A program made the position numbers and the translations under genes. From Providencia rettgeri (GTDB lineage: Bacteria > Pseudomonadota > Gammaproteobacteria > Enterobacterales > Enterobacteriaceae), in the NCBI GenBank assembly GCA_900455085.1, contig UGTZ01000001.1, positions 1,766,501-1,830,500 of the forward strand: a stretch of DNA of 64,000 bases, given 5' to 3'. Numbering within the stretch: position 1 is the first letter of the stretch; each line of letters starts with the position of its first letter. A model generated the notes under the pieces. It saw nothing but the letters and a program-made list of their open reading frames with translations, searched no databases and had not been told where the DNA came from. Positions 18,821-28,616 of the stretch are shown piece after piece.

Positions 18821-20068
18821 ATGGTATTCAAAACACACTCTCGGGATGTCGTTTGGCGTAATGGCCGTATTGCCACTATGGACCCAGTACTATCAGCTCC
18901 TTATGGACTGATTAATCACCATGATTTAGTTGTTCGTGATAATAAAATAGTTGCAATTGTTCCTACTCAAAATATTGAATTGAATGACTGCGAACTTATT
19001 GATGTTGAAGGTAAATTAATAACCCCTGGATTAATCGATTGCCATACACATTTAGTTTTTGGCGGTGACCGAGCTTCTGAATGGGAACAGCGAATGAATG
19101 GGGTTTCTTATGAAACTATTAGTGCGCAAGGTGGCGGAATTAATTCGACTGTACGTGAAACCCGCAAAATGAGCGAGAACGAATTATTTGAGCGGGCAAA
19201 GCCAAGGCTCGAAGCATTAATTCAAGAAGGTGTCACAAGTATTGAAATGAAATCAGGCTATGGGCTCGACTATGAAAATGAAGAGAAACAATTATTAGTC
19301 GCAAAGCAGTTATCTGCACAATATCCTATTTCAGTCAGTTCAACATTGCTTTCTGCTCACACCGTCCCCGCTGAATATAAAGATAAACCTGATGAATATA
19401 TTGATTTGATTTGCCAAAAAATCATGCCTGAATTATGGGAAAAAGGCTTGTTTGAGGCAGTAGATGTCTTCTGTGAAAGTGTGGGGTTTTCCCTCGCTCA
19501 AAGTGAAAAGTTATTTTCAGCGGCTCAGAAATTAGGGATCCCAGTAAAAGGGCATGTGGAGCAGTTATCAAACTTAGGTGGGAGCGAACTGGTTGCCCGC
19601 TACAAAGGTTTGTCGGTTGACCATATTGAATATTTGGACCTAGAAGGGATTAAAGCACTTAAAGCGAGCGGAACCGTAGCCGTCTTATTACCGGGGGCAT
19701 TTTATTTTTTACGGGAAACCAAACTACCACCAATTGAGCTGTTACGGGAACATGACGTTCCTATGGCGGTTTCAACAGATTTTAACCCAGGAACCAGTCC
19801 TTTTGCCTCATTGCGTATTATTATGAATATGGCGGCCGTATTATTTAAACTGACACCTGAAGAGATATGGGCTGGGGTGACACGTAACGCGGCTAAAGCG
19901 TTAGGCCGTGAAAATAGCCATGGACAATTGAAAGCGGGCTTTATTGCGGATTTTGTTGTGTGGAATGCGCAAGAGCCCGTAGAAATGATTTATGAACAAG
20001 GGAGTAACCCACTGTTCATCAGAGTACATGAAGGCAAAATTACCCATCGTAATGGGCGAAATGGGTGA
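18821..20068 (+). CDS. hutI: HutI, imidazolonepropionase
   Basis: 415 residues of the amidohydrolase superfamily. Third step of histidine breakdown: 4-imidazolone-5-propionate to N-formimino-L-glutamate. Metal-binding residues are visible: HTH in CHTHLVFGGDR, KSGYGLD, the His in GHVEQ and the Asp in VSTDFNPGTSP. RBS AGGAAAAACG before the ATG. It is first in the hut block but 249 bp from hutC; hutG, which follows hutI in Klebsiella-type clusters, is missing. Confidence 0.95.
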   Translation: MVFKTHSRDVVWRNGRIATMDPVLSAPYGLINHHDLVVRDNKIVAIVPTQNIELNDCELIDVEGKLITPGLIDCHTHLVFGGDRASEWEQRMNGVSYETISAQGGGINSTVRETRKMSENELFERAKPRLEALIQEGVTSIEMKSGYGLDYENEEKQLLVAKQLSAQYPISVSSTLLSAHTVPAEYKDKPDEYIDLICQKIMPELWEKGLFEAVDVFCESVGFSLAQSEKLFSAAQKLGIPVKGHVEQLSNLGGSELVARYKGLSVDHIEYLDLEGIKALKASGTVAVLLPGAFYFLRETKLPPIELLREHDVPMAVSTDFNPGTSPFASLRIIMNMAAVLFKLTPEEIWAGVTRNAAKALGRENSHGQLKAGFIADFVVWNAQEPVEMIYEQGSNPLFIRVHEGKITHRNGRNG

Positions 20069-20267
20069 GTCGCTGTTTTAACTATAACAATAATGAATAG
20101 CGGTGAATGAGGTTGTTTGCCGCTTTTGACCCTAAAAGTTTGCTGTTTTTTGTTTGCTTTTATTAAAATTGCATCGTTTAATTATGTTAATGCTTAATAA
20201 TTAAGCATGATGTTTTTATTCGCGACTGTCAGGATAAAAAATGTCCGATAGCACTAAGGTCGTGTTG

Positions 20268-20290
20268 TATGCTATTCAACGAATAGCATA
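20268..20290. promoter_or_regulatory. Perfect palindrome upstream of hutC
   Basis: TATGCTATTC-AAC-GAATAGCATA is a perfect 10-bp inverted repeat with a 3-base spacer, ending 33 bp before the hutC ATG. It is either a protein-binding site (autoregulation or another regulator) or a small hairpin. It differs from the TGTATATACA site at the enzyme genes, and no T tract follows. Confidence 0.55.
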
Positions 20291-20323
20291 TTAATACTTA
20301 AGATTTTAATCATTAAATTGGAA

Positions 20324-21061
20324 ATGACTGTGACAGCCGATAAAAAGGATAAACAAGGGGCACCGCTCCCGCTATATTTGCAAGTAAAACAATCAATAAT
20401 TGAAAAGATCCACACCGCAGAATGGCAAGCAAATGACCGTATTCCATCCGAGTCTGAGCTCGTGACACAGTTTCAATGTAGTCGAATGACGGCTAACCGG
20501 GCACTACGTGAATTAACCGCTGAAGGGTTATTGGTTCGCTTGCAAAGTGTGGGAACCTTTGTGGCTGAGCCAAAAGGGCAATCTGCACTATTTGAAATAC
20601 ACAGTATTGAAGCGGAAATACTGGCAAGAAACCACAAATACAGCTGTAGGATAATTAAGCTGGAAGAAATTCAAGCGTCACCTGCGCTCGCAAATGAGTT
20701 AAATATCAGCCCAGATACCATGGTGTTTCATTCGATTATTGTCCATTTAGAGAATGATGTTCCTGTTCAAATTGAAGACAGATATGTCAATGCGTTAGCG
20801 GCTCCGGATTACTTACAGCAAAATTTTTTATCGATTACACCACATGATTATTTGTCTCAAGTTGCTCCTTTAACACAAGGGGAGCATATTGTGGAGGCCG
20901 TGGAGGCAGATGAACGTTCCGCGAGGTTATTGCAAATTAATACAGGTGCATCTTGCTTGTTAATTACAAGACGTACTTGGTCTCAGTCCTTTACGGTGAC
21001 AAGTACAAAATTATTGTTCCCGGGTCATCGTTATAAGCTGAAAGGCAGTTTCACGTCATAA
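20324..21061 (+). CDS. hutC: HutC, histidine-utilisation repressor (GntR family)
   Basis: 245 residues. N-terminal GntR winged helix (YLQVKQSIIEKI, IPSESELVTQFQCSRMTANR) and C-terminal UTRA effector domain (ADERSARLLQINTGASCLLITRRT). HutC represses hut genes and is released by urocanate. The ATG at 20324 is taken; a TTG two codons earlier is also possible. The RBS is weak (GGAA close to the ATG). Confidence 0.93.
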   Translation: MTVTADKKDKQGAPLPLYLQVKQSIIEKIHTAEWQANDRIPSESELVTQFQCSRMTANRALRELTAEGLLVRLQSVGTFVAEPKGQSALFEIHSIEAEILARNHKYSCRIIKLEEIQASPALANELNISPDTMVFHSIIVHLENDVPVQIEDRYVNALAAPDYLQQNFLSITPHDYLSQVAPLTQGEHIVEAVEADERSARLLQINTGASCLLITRRTWSQSFTVTSTKLLFPGHRYKLKGSFTS

Positions 21062-21383
21062 GTTTTTTTCACCACGTCAAAGTATGGGCGGAACGATATA
21101 AAGCATATTTTCCGCTTATCATCTCGAGTGCATGCCTTCTTTACCTATTTTGTGTGAATTTATTGTAAATCAAATGTGATCTAGTATGCAGATTTAGAAT
21201 AAAGAAAATACAGCAAAATATCAGGTGATTTATTTATTCCATTGTTTTATTTGACTAAAAATATTTTTATATCATATTTTTTTAATCTTTATGTTAAAAG
21301 ATTAATTGATCGTACATGTATATACAACTATATCTATAGGAACAAGAAAGGTAGCTAATGGACAGATAAAAGAGGGTATACAA
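21062..21383. other. hutC-hutU intergenic region
   Basis: AT-rich promoter region of hutUH. AAATGTGATCTAG at 21172-21184 matches the left half of the CRP consensus, with a poor right half, which would fit cAMP-dependent hut expression as in Klebsiella. The HutC-like operator is at 21317-21326. No small gene. Confidence 0.45.
21317..21326. promoter_or_regulatory. Putative HutC operator upstream of hutU
   Basis: Same TGTATATACA palindrome as before hutI, 58 bp upstream of the hutU GTG. The flanks of both copies also share TATCTATA a few bases downstream. Confidence 0.6.
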
Positions 21384-23063
21384 GTGACAGCATTGAATAA
21401 TAAATATCGAAATATCGAAATTAGGGCACCGAGAGGGAATACATTAAATACCAAAAGTTGGCTGACAGAAGCCCCATTACGCATGTTAATGAATAACCTT
21501 GACCCGGATGTTGCAGAAAACCCTCATGAATTAGTGGTATATGGCGGTATTGGGCGTGCAGCACGTAATTGGCAATGCTATGACCAAATTGTCGAGTCCC
21601 TGAAGCAGCTTGAGAGCGATGAAACACTACTGGTTCAGTCAGGTAAGCCTGTCGGTATTTTCAAAACCCATGAAAATGCGCCACGTGTTTTAATCGCCAA
21701 TTCAAATCTCGTACCACATTGGGCAAACTGGGAGCATTTCAATGAATTGGATGCGAAAGGCCTTGCCATGTATGGGCAAATGACCGCAGGTAGCTGGATC
21801 TATATCGGCAGCCAAGGCATTGTTCAAGGAACGTATGAAACCTTTGTGGAAGCCGCTCGCCAGCACTTTAACGGTGATTTAACTGGGCGTTGGGTCTTAA
21901 CTGCAGGGCTTGGTGGAATGGGGGGAGCCCAACCTCTTGCTGCCACACTGGCGGGGGCCTGCTCATTGAACATTGAGTGCCAACAAAGCCGTATCGATTT
22001 CCGTTTAAGAACTCACTATGTGGATGAACAAGCGACTGACCTTGATGATGCGTTAGCGCGTCTGAAAAAATACACATCGGAAGGAAAAGCCATTTCTATT
22101 GCACTATGCGCCAATGCCGCTGAAATTCTTCCTGAGCTTGTCAAACGTGGGGTGAAACCGGATATGGTGACCGATCAGACAAGTGCTCATGACCCTTTGA
22201 ATGGTTACTTACCCATTGGTATGAGCTGGGAAGAGTACCGTGAACGCAGTGTTCAAGACCCGCAAGCCACTGCATTGGCTGCAAAAAAATCTATGGCTGA
22301 ACATGTTAAAGCGATGCTGGCATTTAAACAGCAAGGCATTCCCACCTTTGATTATGGAAACAATATCCGCCAAATGGCACTGGAAATGGGCGTAGAAAAT
22401 GCGTTTGATTTCCCCGGTTTTGTACCTGCTTATATCCGCCCGCTATTTTGTCGCGGTGTTGGTCCATTCCGCTGGGTTGCGTTATCAGGAGATCCTGAAG
22501 ATATCTATAAAACAGATGCGAAAGTGAAAGAGCTGCTGCCGGATGATAAGCACTTGCATCGCTGGTTGGATATGGCTCGTGAACGTATTAGTTTCCAAGG
22601 TTTGCCAGCGCGTATTTGCTGGGTTGGCCTTGGGGATCGCGCTAAATTAGGTTTGGCATTCAATGAGATGGTAAGAAGCGGTGAGGTTTCAGCGCCGATT
22701 GTTATCGGCCGTGATCACCTAGATTCAGGTTCAGTGGCCAGCCCAAATCGTGAAACGGAATCAATGAAAGATGGTTCTGATGCAGTTTCAGACTGGCCAT
22801 TACTCAATGCGTTATTAAACACAGCCAGTGGGGCGACGTGGGTATCTTTACATCACGGTGGTGGCGTAGGTATGGGCTTCTCTCAGCATTCTGGAGTGGT
22901 AATTGTGTGTGATGGAACGGATGAAGCAGCAGAGCGCATTGCCCGAGTACTGCACAATGACCCTGCAACTGGTGTCATGCGCCATGCCGATGCAGGCTAT
23001 GACATAGCTATCGCATGTGCGCAGGAAAAAAATCTTAATTTACCGATGATTAAAACACGTTAA
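21384..23063 (+). CDS. hutU: HutU, urocanate hydratase
   Basis: 559 residues; second step of histidine degradation, urocanate to 4-imidazolone-5-propionate, with tightly bound NAD+. The NAD-site glycine stretch GLGGMGGAQPLAATLAG and the catalytic-Cys region IRPLFCRGVGPFRW are intact, as is HHGGGVGMGFSQHSG. GTG at 21384 is chosen: GAGGG lies eight bases upstream and the product then begins as the family does (TALNNKYRNIEIRAPRG). An ATG at 21306 in the same frame would add 26 residues and overlap the operator. Confidence 0.95.
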   Translation: MTALNNKYRNIEIRAPRGNTLNTKSWLTEAPLRMLMNNLDPDVAENPHELVVYGGIGRAARNWQCYDQIVESLKQLESDETLLVQSGKPVGIFKTHENAPRVLIANSNLVPHWANWEHFNELDAKGLAMYGQMTAGSWIYIGSQGIVQGTYETFVEAARQHFNGDLTGRWVLTAGLGGMGGAQPLAATLAGACSLNIECQQSRIDFRLRTHYVDEQATDLDDALARLKKYTSEGKAISIALCANAAEILPELVKRGVKPDMVTDQTSAHDPLNGYLPIGMSWEEYRERSVQDPQATALAAKKSMAEHVKAMLAFKQQGIPTFDYGNNIRQMALEMGVENAFDFPGFVPAYIRPLFCRGVGPFRWVALSGDPEDIYKTDAKVKELLPDDKHLHRWLDMARERISFQGLPARICWVGLGDRAKLGLAFNEMVRSGEVSAPIVIGRDHLDSGSVASPNRETESMKDGSDAVSDWPLLNALLNTASGATWVSLHHGGGVGMGFSQHSGVVIVCDGTDEAAERIARVLHNDPATGVMRHADAGYDIAIACAQEKNLNLPMIKTR

Positions 23064-23075
23064 GGAGTGCCATTA

Positions 23076-24608
23076 ATGACTAAGTTAACTATTCACCCAG
23101 GAAAAATGACACTCGAAGACCTGCGTATTGTTTTCCAACAATCGGTAACAGTGGCATTAGATAAACGCGCTCACGGTGCTATCGAGAAAAGTGTTGCGAC
23201 GGTCAATAAAATTATTGAAGAAGATAGAACCGCTTATGGTATCAATACCGGCTTTGGTTTACTTGCTAATACGCGTATTGCGACTAAAGATTTGCAATCA
23301 TTACAACGATCTATTGTGATGTCTCACGCTGCTGGTGTGGGTGAACCGTTAGATGATGACCTCGTGCGCTTAATCATGGTACTCAAAATTAATAGCTTAG
23401 CTCGTGGTTTTTCAGGGATCCGCCTTGAAGTTATTAATGCCTTGATCGCATTAGTGAATGCGCAAGTTTATCCATTTATTCCTGCGAAGGGGTCAGTGGG
23501 GGCTTCTGGCGACTTAGCACCATTGGCTCATATGAGTTTAATTCTGTTAGGCGAAGGAAAGGCGCGTTATGAAGGCAAATGGATTTCAGCGAAAAAAGCG
23601 TTAGAAAAAGCGGGGTTAGCACCTCTAAAATTGGAAGCCAAAGAAGGTTTAGCCTTATTAAACGGCACGCAAACATCGACGGCTTTCGCGTTGAAAGGGT
23701 TATTTGAGGCAGAAAAATTGCTGCTATCTGGCATTGTTTGTGGTGCGCTGAGTGTTGAAGCCACTCTGGGCTCTCGCAAACCCTTCGATGCTCGAGTTCA
23801 AGAAGTTCGAGGACAAAAAGGGCAAATTGATGTTGCGGCGATGTTCCGTGATGTTTTATCACCGACCAGTGAATTGGCGAAGTCCCATGAAAACTGTGTG
23901 AAAGTGCAAGACCCCTATTCATTACGTTGTCAGCCGCAAGTGATGGGCGCTTGTTTAACCCAAATTCGCCAAGCAGCTGAAGTGATATTAATTGAATCGA
24001 ATGCTGTGTCGGATAACCCGTTAGTCTTTACCGATAATGGCGATATTATTTCAGGCGGTAACTTCCATGCAGAACCTGTTGCTATGGCAGCCGATAATAT
24101 TGCGCTGGCGTTAGCAGAGATCGGTGCGTTATCCGAACGTCGCATTGCATTACTTATGGATACCCACATGTCACAGTTGCCACCTTTCTTAGTGAATAAC
24201 GGAGGAGTTAACTCAGGATTTATGATAGCTCAAGTCACTGCGGCTGCATTAGCCAGTGAAAACAAAGCATTAGCCCACCCTTCGAGTGTTGATAGCCTAC
24301 CGACATCGGCCAACCAAGAAGACCACGTATCGATGGCGCCTGCGGCGGGTCGTCGTTTATGGGAAATGGCAAAAAATGTCACGGGTATTTTAGCTATTGA
24401 ATGGCTTTCAGCGTGTCAGGGAATGGATTTCCGTGAAGGTTTGAAGTCGAGTGAAACCTTGGAGAAGGCACGTAAAACACTGCGTGACCAAGTGGCTTAC
24501 TATGATAAAGACCGTTATTTTGCCCCTGATATCGAAGCGGCAATTAATCTAATTAACCAATATAAACTGTCTGCGCTGTTCAAGGCTGGCGCTGTTTTCC
24601 CTAACTAG
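23076..24608 (+). CDS. hutH: HutH, histidine ammonia-lyase
   Basis: 510 residues, the standard length. First step of histidine use: L-histidine to urocanate and ammonia. The Ala-Ser-Gly triplet that forms the MIO cofactor is in GSVGASGDLAPLAHM. Start ATG at 23076 with AAGGAG at 23062-23067; an earlier in-frame GTG overlaps the RBS. It lies 12 bp after hutU, so the two form one operon. Confidence 0.96.
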   Translation: MTKLTIHPGKMTLEDLRIVFQQSVTVALDKRAHGAIEKSVATVNKIIEEDRTAYGINTGFGLLANTRIATKDLQSLQRSIVMSHAAGVGEPLDDDLVRLIMVLKINSLARGFSGIRLEVINALIALVNAQVYPFIPAKGSVGASGDLAPLAHMSLILLGEGKARYEGKWISAKKALEKAGLAPLKLEAKEGLALLNGTQTSTAFALKGLFEAEKLLLSGIVCGALSVEATLGSRKPFDARVQEVRGQKGQIDVAAMFRDVLSPTSELAKSHENCVKVQDPYSLRCQPQVMGACLTQIRQAAEVILIESNAVSDNPLVFTDNGDIISGGNFHAEPVAMAADNIALALAEIGALSERRIALLMDTHMSQLPPFLVNNGGVNSGFMIAQVTAAALASENKALAHPSSVDSLPTSANQEDHVSMAPAAGRRLWEMAKNVTGILAIEWLSACQGMDFREGLKSSETLEKARKTLRDQVAYYDKDRYFAPDIEAAINLINQYKLSALFKAGAVFPN

Positions 24609-24697
24609 TTTATCAAGCAAATAAAAGGTGGTCGGCAATGTACTGGCCACCTGAAGTATTTATCTGCACGACAATAAAATAATACGAAGGATAAATC

Positions 24698-26089
24698 ATG
24701 CAAAGCACATCACAACTTGCGCGAGGGCTTTCTGCGCGTCACATTCGATTTATGGCTTTAGGTTCTGCGATTGGTACAGGTTTATTTTATGGTTCAGCTA
24801 AAGCAATAGAAACCGCTGGGCCTGCGGTATTACTCGCTTATATTATCGGCGGTGCCGCTGTATTTATGGTCATGAGAGCACTGGGTGAAATGGCCGTCCA
24901 CCGGCCACTTGCGGGATCGTTCTCACAGTACGCTAGCCATTATTTAGGGGCTAGAGCCGGTTTTTTTGCGGGTTGGACTTATGTTTTTGAAATGCTCATT
25001 GTTTGCTTGGCGGACGTGACAGCATTTGGTGTGTATATGAAACTGTGGTTTCCTGAGGTTGCGCAGTGGATCTGGGTATTGAGCATTATTTTCTTTATTG
25101 GTGCAATAAACCTATGCCATGTGAAAACTTTCGGCGAAATGGAATTTTGGCTGTCAATCATTAAAGTTATCGCGATTATTGCGATGATTGTTGGTGGTGC
25201 CGCTATTATGATGTTTGGTTTTGGCCAAGCGGCTGATCATGCGGTTGGGGTATCAAACTTATTTATTCACGATGGGTTTATGCCAAATGGTATTGGTGGG
25301 GTGATTGCGTCCTTTGCCGTGGTGATGTTTGCGTTCGGGGGAATTGAAGTTATTGGCATTACAGCGAGTGAAGCGAAAAACCCTGAAACCACGATTCCAA
25401 GAGCGATTAATGCCGTGCCAATTCGTATCTTACTGTTTTATGTCCTGACTTTATTTGTCTTGATGTGCATTTACCCATGGAACCAAATTGGGCAGCAAGG
25501 TAGCCCGTTTGTGCAAATTTTCGATAGTTTAGGTATTCAATCTGCAGCGAATATCTTAAATATTGTGGTGATCACTGCGGCAATTTCGGCAATTAACAGC
25601 GATATCTTTGGTGCTGGGCGTATGATGTATGGCATGGCACATGAAGGACAAGCACCGAAAGCCTTTACTAAGCTGACAAAAAATGGTGTGCCTTGGATGA
25701 CGGTATTAGTGATGGTCGCGGTATTGCTGGTGGGTGTGGTATTGAACTATGTCATCCCTGATGATGTGTTTGTGGTGATTGCGTCAATTGCGACGTTTGC
25801 AACGATTTGGGTATGGTTGATGATCTTACTGTCGCAGTTTGCAATGCGCAAAAAAATGTCGCCAGAAGAAATTAGCCAATTAAAATTTCCTGTACCTATG
25901 TGGCCTGTTGCTCCTATTTTAGCCATCGCATTTATGGTATTTGTTTTTGGTGTTTTGGGATATTTTGAATCGACACGAATTGCATTATATGTCGGCGTTG
26001 TTTGGTTAGTATTGCTGACTATCGCCTATGCACTTTGGGTAAAAAAGCCAGCGAAAGAGGCGGAAGTGGTACTGCAAAACGAAAGTTAG
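24698..26089 (+). CDS. Amino-acid permease of the APC family, likely histidine uptake (HutT/ProY-like)
   Basis: 463 residues with about 12 membrane segments. N-terminal GLSARHIRFMALGSAIGTGL is the substrate-site helix of AAT-family permeases; the whole sequence resembles E. coli ProY closely. Its place 89 bp behind hutH and before a terminator makes histidine (or urocanate) the likely substrate; that part is inference from context. Confidence 0.88.
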   Translation: MQSTSQLARGLSARHIRFMALGSAIGTGLFYGSAKAIETAGPAVLLAYIIGGAAVFMVMRALGEMAVHRPLAGSFSQYASHYLGARAGFFAGWTYVFEMLIVCLADVTAFGVYMKLWFPEVAQWIWVLSIIFFIGAINLCHVKTFGEMEFWLSIIKVIAIIAMIVGGAAIMMFGFGQAADHAVGVSNLFIHDGFMPNGIGGVIASFAVVMFAFGGIEVIGITASEAKNPETTIPRAINAVPIRILLFYVLTLFVLMCIYPWNQIGQQGSPFVQIFDSLGIQSAANILNIVVITAAISAINSDIFGAGRMMYGMAHEGQAPKAFTKLTKNGVPWMTVLVMVAVLLVGVVLNYVIPDDVFVVIASIATFATIWVWLMILLSQFAMRKKMSPEEISQLKFPVPMWPVAPILAIAFMVFVFGVLGYFESTRIALYVGVVWLVLLTIAYALWVKKPAKEAEVVLQNES

Positions 26090-26127
26090 TATCGTGACTT
26101 CTTTACTGAACAGGTTATTTTTCTTCA

Positions 26128-26157
26128 CGCCCTTTAGCTAAAATAAAGGGCGTTTTT
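26128..26157 (+). terminator. Terminator of the hut block
   Basis: CGCCCTTTA / TAAAGGGCG with a short loop, followed by TTTTT. Confidence 0.85.
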
Positions 26158-26302
26158 ACGACCAAAGATGCTTCAATAAGCGCGATAACCAGATTTCCTC
26201 AGCAAATTTTATTACATTAATCTGCTGATTTGTCTTTCACTTCGTGGCAAACTTTAGCTATTCATATATTCCCTTTCAAAATACAGGCTGGAGAACCCCT
26301 TC

Positions 26303-27235
26303 TTGGAAAAGATTTTCGTTGATGAAGCCGTTGCAGAACTTCATACCATTCAAGATATTTTACGTTGGACAATGAGCCGCTTTAATGCTGCCAATGTGTA
26401 CTATGGTCACGGTACAGATAACCCATGGGATGAGGCGCTACAATTGGTGTTACCAACACTTTACTTGCCTCTAGACCTGCCCGATGAGTTATTAACATCC
26501 CGCTTAACGCCAACAGAACGCCACCGCATTATTGAGCGTGTCTTGCGACGTATTAATGATCGTATTCCGGTTGCATATCTGACTAATCGCTCATGGTTCT
26601 GTGGCCATGAATTTTATGTTGATGAACGAGTGCTTATCCCTCGCTCGCCAATTGGTGAATTAATCAATAACCACTTTGTTGGCTTAGTGGCGGATGAGCC
26701 ACAAACTATTCTTGATTTATGTACCGGAAGTGGTTGTATTGCGATTGCTTGTGCTTATGAATTCCCTGATGCAGAAGTCGATGCGGTTGATATTTCAAGT
26801 GATGTGCTAAGCGTTGCTGAGCAAAATATTGCTAATCATGGTTTAGATCACCGGGTGATACCGATTCGCTCTGACTTATTCCGTGATATGCCAGAGGTCA
26901 AATATGATCTGATCGTGACAAATCCACCGTATGTTGATGCGGAAGATATGGACGATTTACCAGAAGAGTTTCGTGTCGAACCTGAATTAGCACTTGCTGC
27001 CGGAAGTGATGGTTTGAAACTGGTGCGTCGTATTTTAGCGAATGCACCGCGTTTTCTGACGGAAGAAGGGGTGTTAGTGTGTGAAGTGGGTAACAGCATG
27101 GTTCATCTGATTGAACAATATCCTGAAATTCCATTTATTTGGCTGGACTTCGAATACGGCGGTGATGGTGTGTTTATGTTAACTCGTGAACAACTTGTTG
27201 AGCATCACGCACATTTTGAGCTTTATATCGATTAA
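26303..27235 (+). CDS. prmB: PrmB, glutamine methyltransferase for ribosomal protein uL3
   Basis: 310 residues, SAM-dependent N5-glutamine methyltransferase. SAM motif DLCTGSGCIAIACAYE and the glutamine-binding NPPY (VTNPPYVDAEDMDDL) are intact. The start is a TTG (EKIFVDEAVAELHTIQD matches the E. coli N-terminus), with GGAG nine bases upstream. In its usual place before aroC. Confidence 0.95.
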   Translation: MEKIFVDEAVAELHTIQDILRWTMSRFNAANVYYGHGTDNPWDEALQLVLPTLYLPLDLPDELLTSRLTPTERHRIIERVLRRINDRIPVAYLTNRSWFCGHEFYVDERVLIPRSPIGELINNHFVGLVADEPQTILDLCTGSGCIAIACAYEFPDAEVDAVDISSDVLSVAEQNIANHGLDHRVIPIRSDLFRDMPEVKYDLIVTNPPYVDAEDMDDLPEEFRVEPELALAAGSDGLKLVRRILANAPRFLTEEGVLVCEVGNSMVHLIEQYPEIPFIWLDFEYGGDGVFMLTREQLVEHHAHFELYID

Positions 27236-27350
27236 TCAACAGTTGCGTGATGTTCTAAGATCATGTAATCAATAATAACGACACAACGATATAATAATTA
27301 ACAACCAAAATTCTTGATAAAACAAGAATGGCTTAGAATAGGAAACTCCG

Positions 27351-28439
27351 ATGGCAGGAAATTCAATTGGGCAACTGTTTCGTGTGACCACATTTGGCGA
27401 GTCACATGGCATTGCATTAGGTTGCATCGTCGATGGGGTTCCCCCAGGTTTAGCATTGACAGAAGCCGATTTACAAAAAGATTTAGACCGTCGTCGCCCG
27501 GGAACATCACGTTATACGACTGCGCGCCGTGAACCTGATCAAGTGAAGATTTTATCGGGTGTCTTTAATGGTGTGACAACCGGAACTAGCATTGGCTTAC
27601 TCATTGAAAACACTGACCAACGTTCGCAAGATTATGGTGCAATCAAAGACGTGTTTAGGCCCGGCCATGCAGATTACACATATGAACAAAAGTATGGTCA
27701 GCGTGATTATCGTGGTGGTGGTCGCTCATCAGCACGTGAAACGGCAATGCGTGTTGCAGCAGGTGCGATTGCGAAAAAGTATTTACAAGAAAAGCTTGGC
27801 GTGCAAATTCATGGATGCTTAACACAAATGGGATCAGTCGCATGTGAAATTAAAGACTGGTCAATTGTCGAAGAAAATCCATTCTTTTGTCCAGATCCTA
27901 GCAAATTAGAGGCTCTTGACGAGTTATTGCGCGGTTTAAAGAAAGAAGGTGATTCGATTGGCGCTAAAATTACCGTTATTGCAGAGCATGTGCCTGCGGG
28001 CTTAGGTGAGCCGGTATTTGACCGTTTAGATGCCGATCTCGCTCACGCGTTGATGAGTATTAACGCAGTGAAAGGTGTGGAAATTGGTGATGGCTTCGGT
28101 GTTATTGCGCTCAAAGGCAGTGAAAACCGTGATGAAATTACCCGTAATGGTTTCACATCAAACCATGCAGGCGGTATCTTAGGCGGTATTAGCAGTAGCC
28201 AGCCTATTATTGCGCATATTGCGTTAAAACCGACATCCAGTATTACCGTTTCAGGTAAAACACTCAACCGTGATGGCGAAGAAGTTGAAATGATCACCAA
28301 AGGGCGTCATGACCCTTGTGTGGGAATTCGTGCAGTGCCGATAGCAGAAGCAATGATGGCGATTGTTCTAATGGACCACTATTTACGTCATCGTGGTCAG
28401 TGCTCGGATGTAACGCCAGCAATGAAACCGTTTGAATAA
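27351..28439 (+). CDS. aroC: AroC, chorismate synthase
   Basis: 362 residues. Last step of the shikimate pathway: EPSP to chorismate with reduced FMN. Signature blocks present: FGESHGIALGCIVDG, RRRPGTSRYTTARREPDQ, YRGGGRSSARETAMRVAAGA and DPCVGIRAVPIAEAM. Separate from prmB by 115 bp. Confidence 0.97.
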   Translation: MAGNSIGQLFRVTTFGESHGIALGCIVDGVPPGLALTEADLQKDLDRRRPGTSRYTTARREPDQVKILSGVFNGVTTGTSIGLLIENTDQRSQDYGAIKDVFRPGHADYTYEQKYGQRDYRGGGRSSARETAMRVAAGAIAKKYLQEKLGVQIHGCLTQMGSVACEIKDWSIVEENPFFCPDPSKLEALDELLRGLKKEGDSIGAKITVIAEHVPAGLGEPVFDRLDADLAHALMSINAVKGVEIGDGFGVIALKGSENRDEITRNGFTSNHAGGILGGISSSQPIIAHIALKPTSSITVSGKTLNRDGEEVEMITKGRHDPCVGIRAVPIAEAMMAIVLMDHYLRHRGQCSDVTPAMKPFE

Positions 28440-28466
28440 TCGGTTTTACTGTGTTTTATGTAGTGA

Positions 28467-28498
28467 CAACAAAGCGGCCTAGTAGGTCGCTTTGTTGA
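28467..28498 (+). terminator. Hairpin after aroC
   Basis: CAACAAAGCGGCCT pairs with AGGTCGCTTTGTTG around AGT (one G-U pair). The T tract is short. Confidence 0.55.
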
Positions 28499-28616
28499 TG
28501 ATGAAGGTTCGGATGAAGCCTCCTAAAAATACCTCATCTAGGTTGTGATATTACCAAAGCTGTTTGGCGATATATTCACATCAACATCATGATATTTCTT
28601 CTCTTTGGATAGTAAA

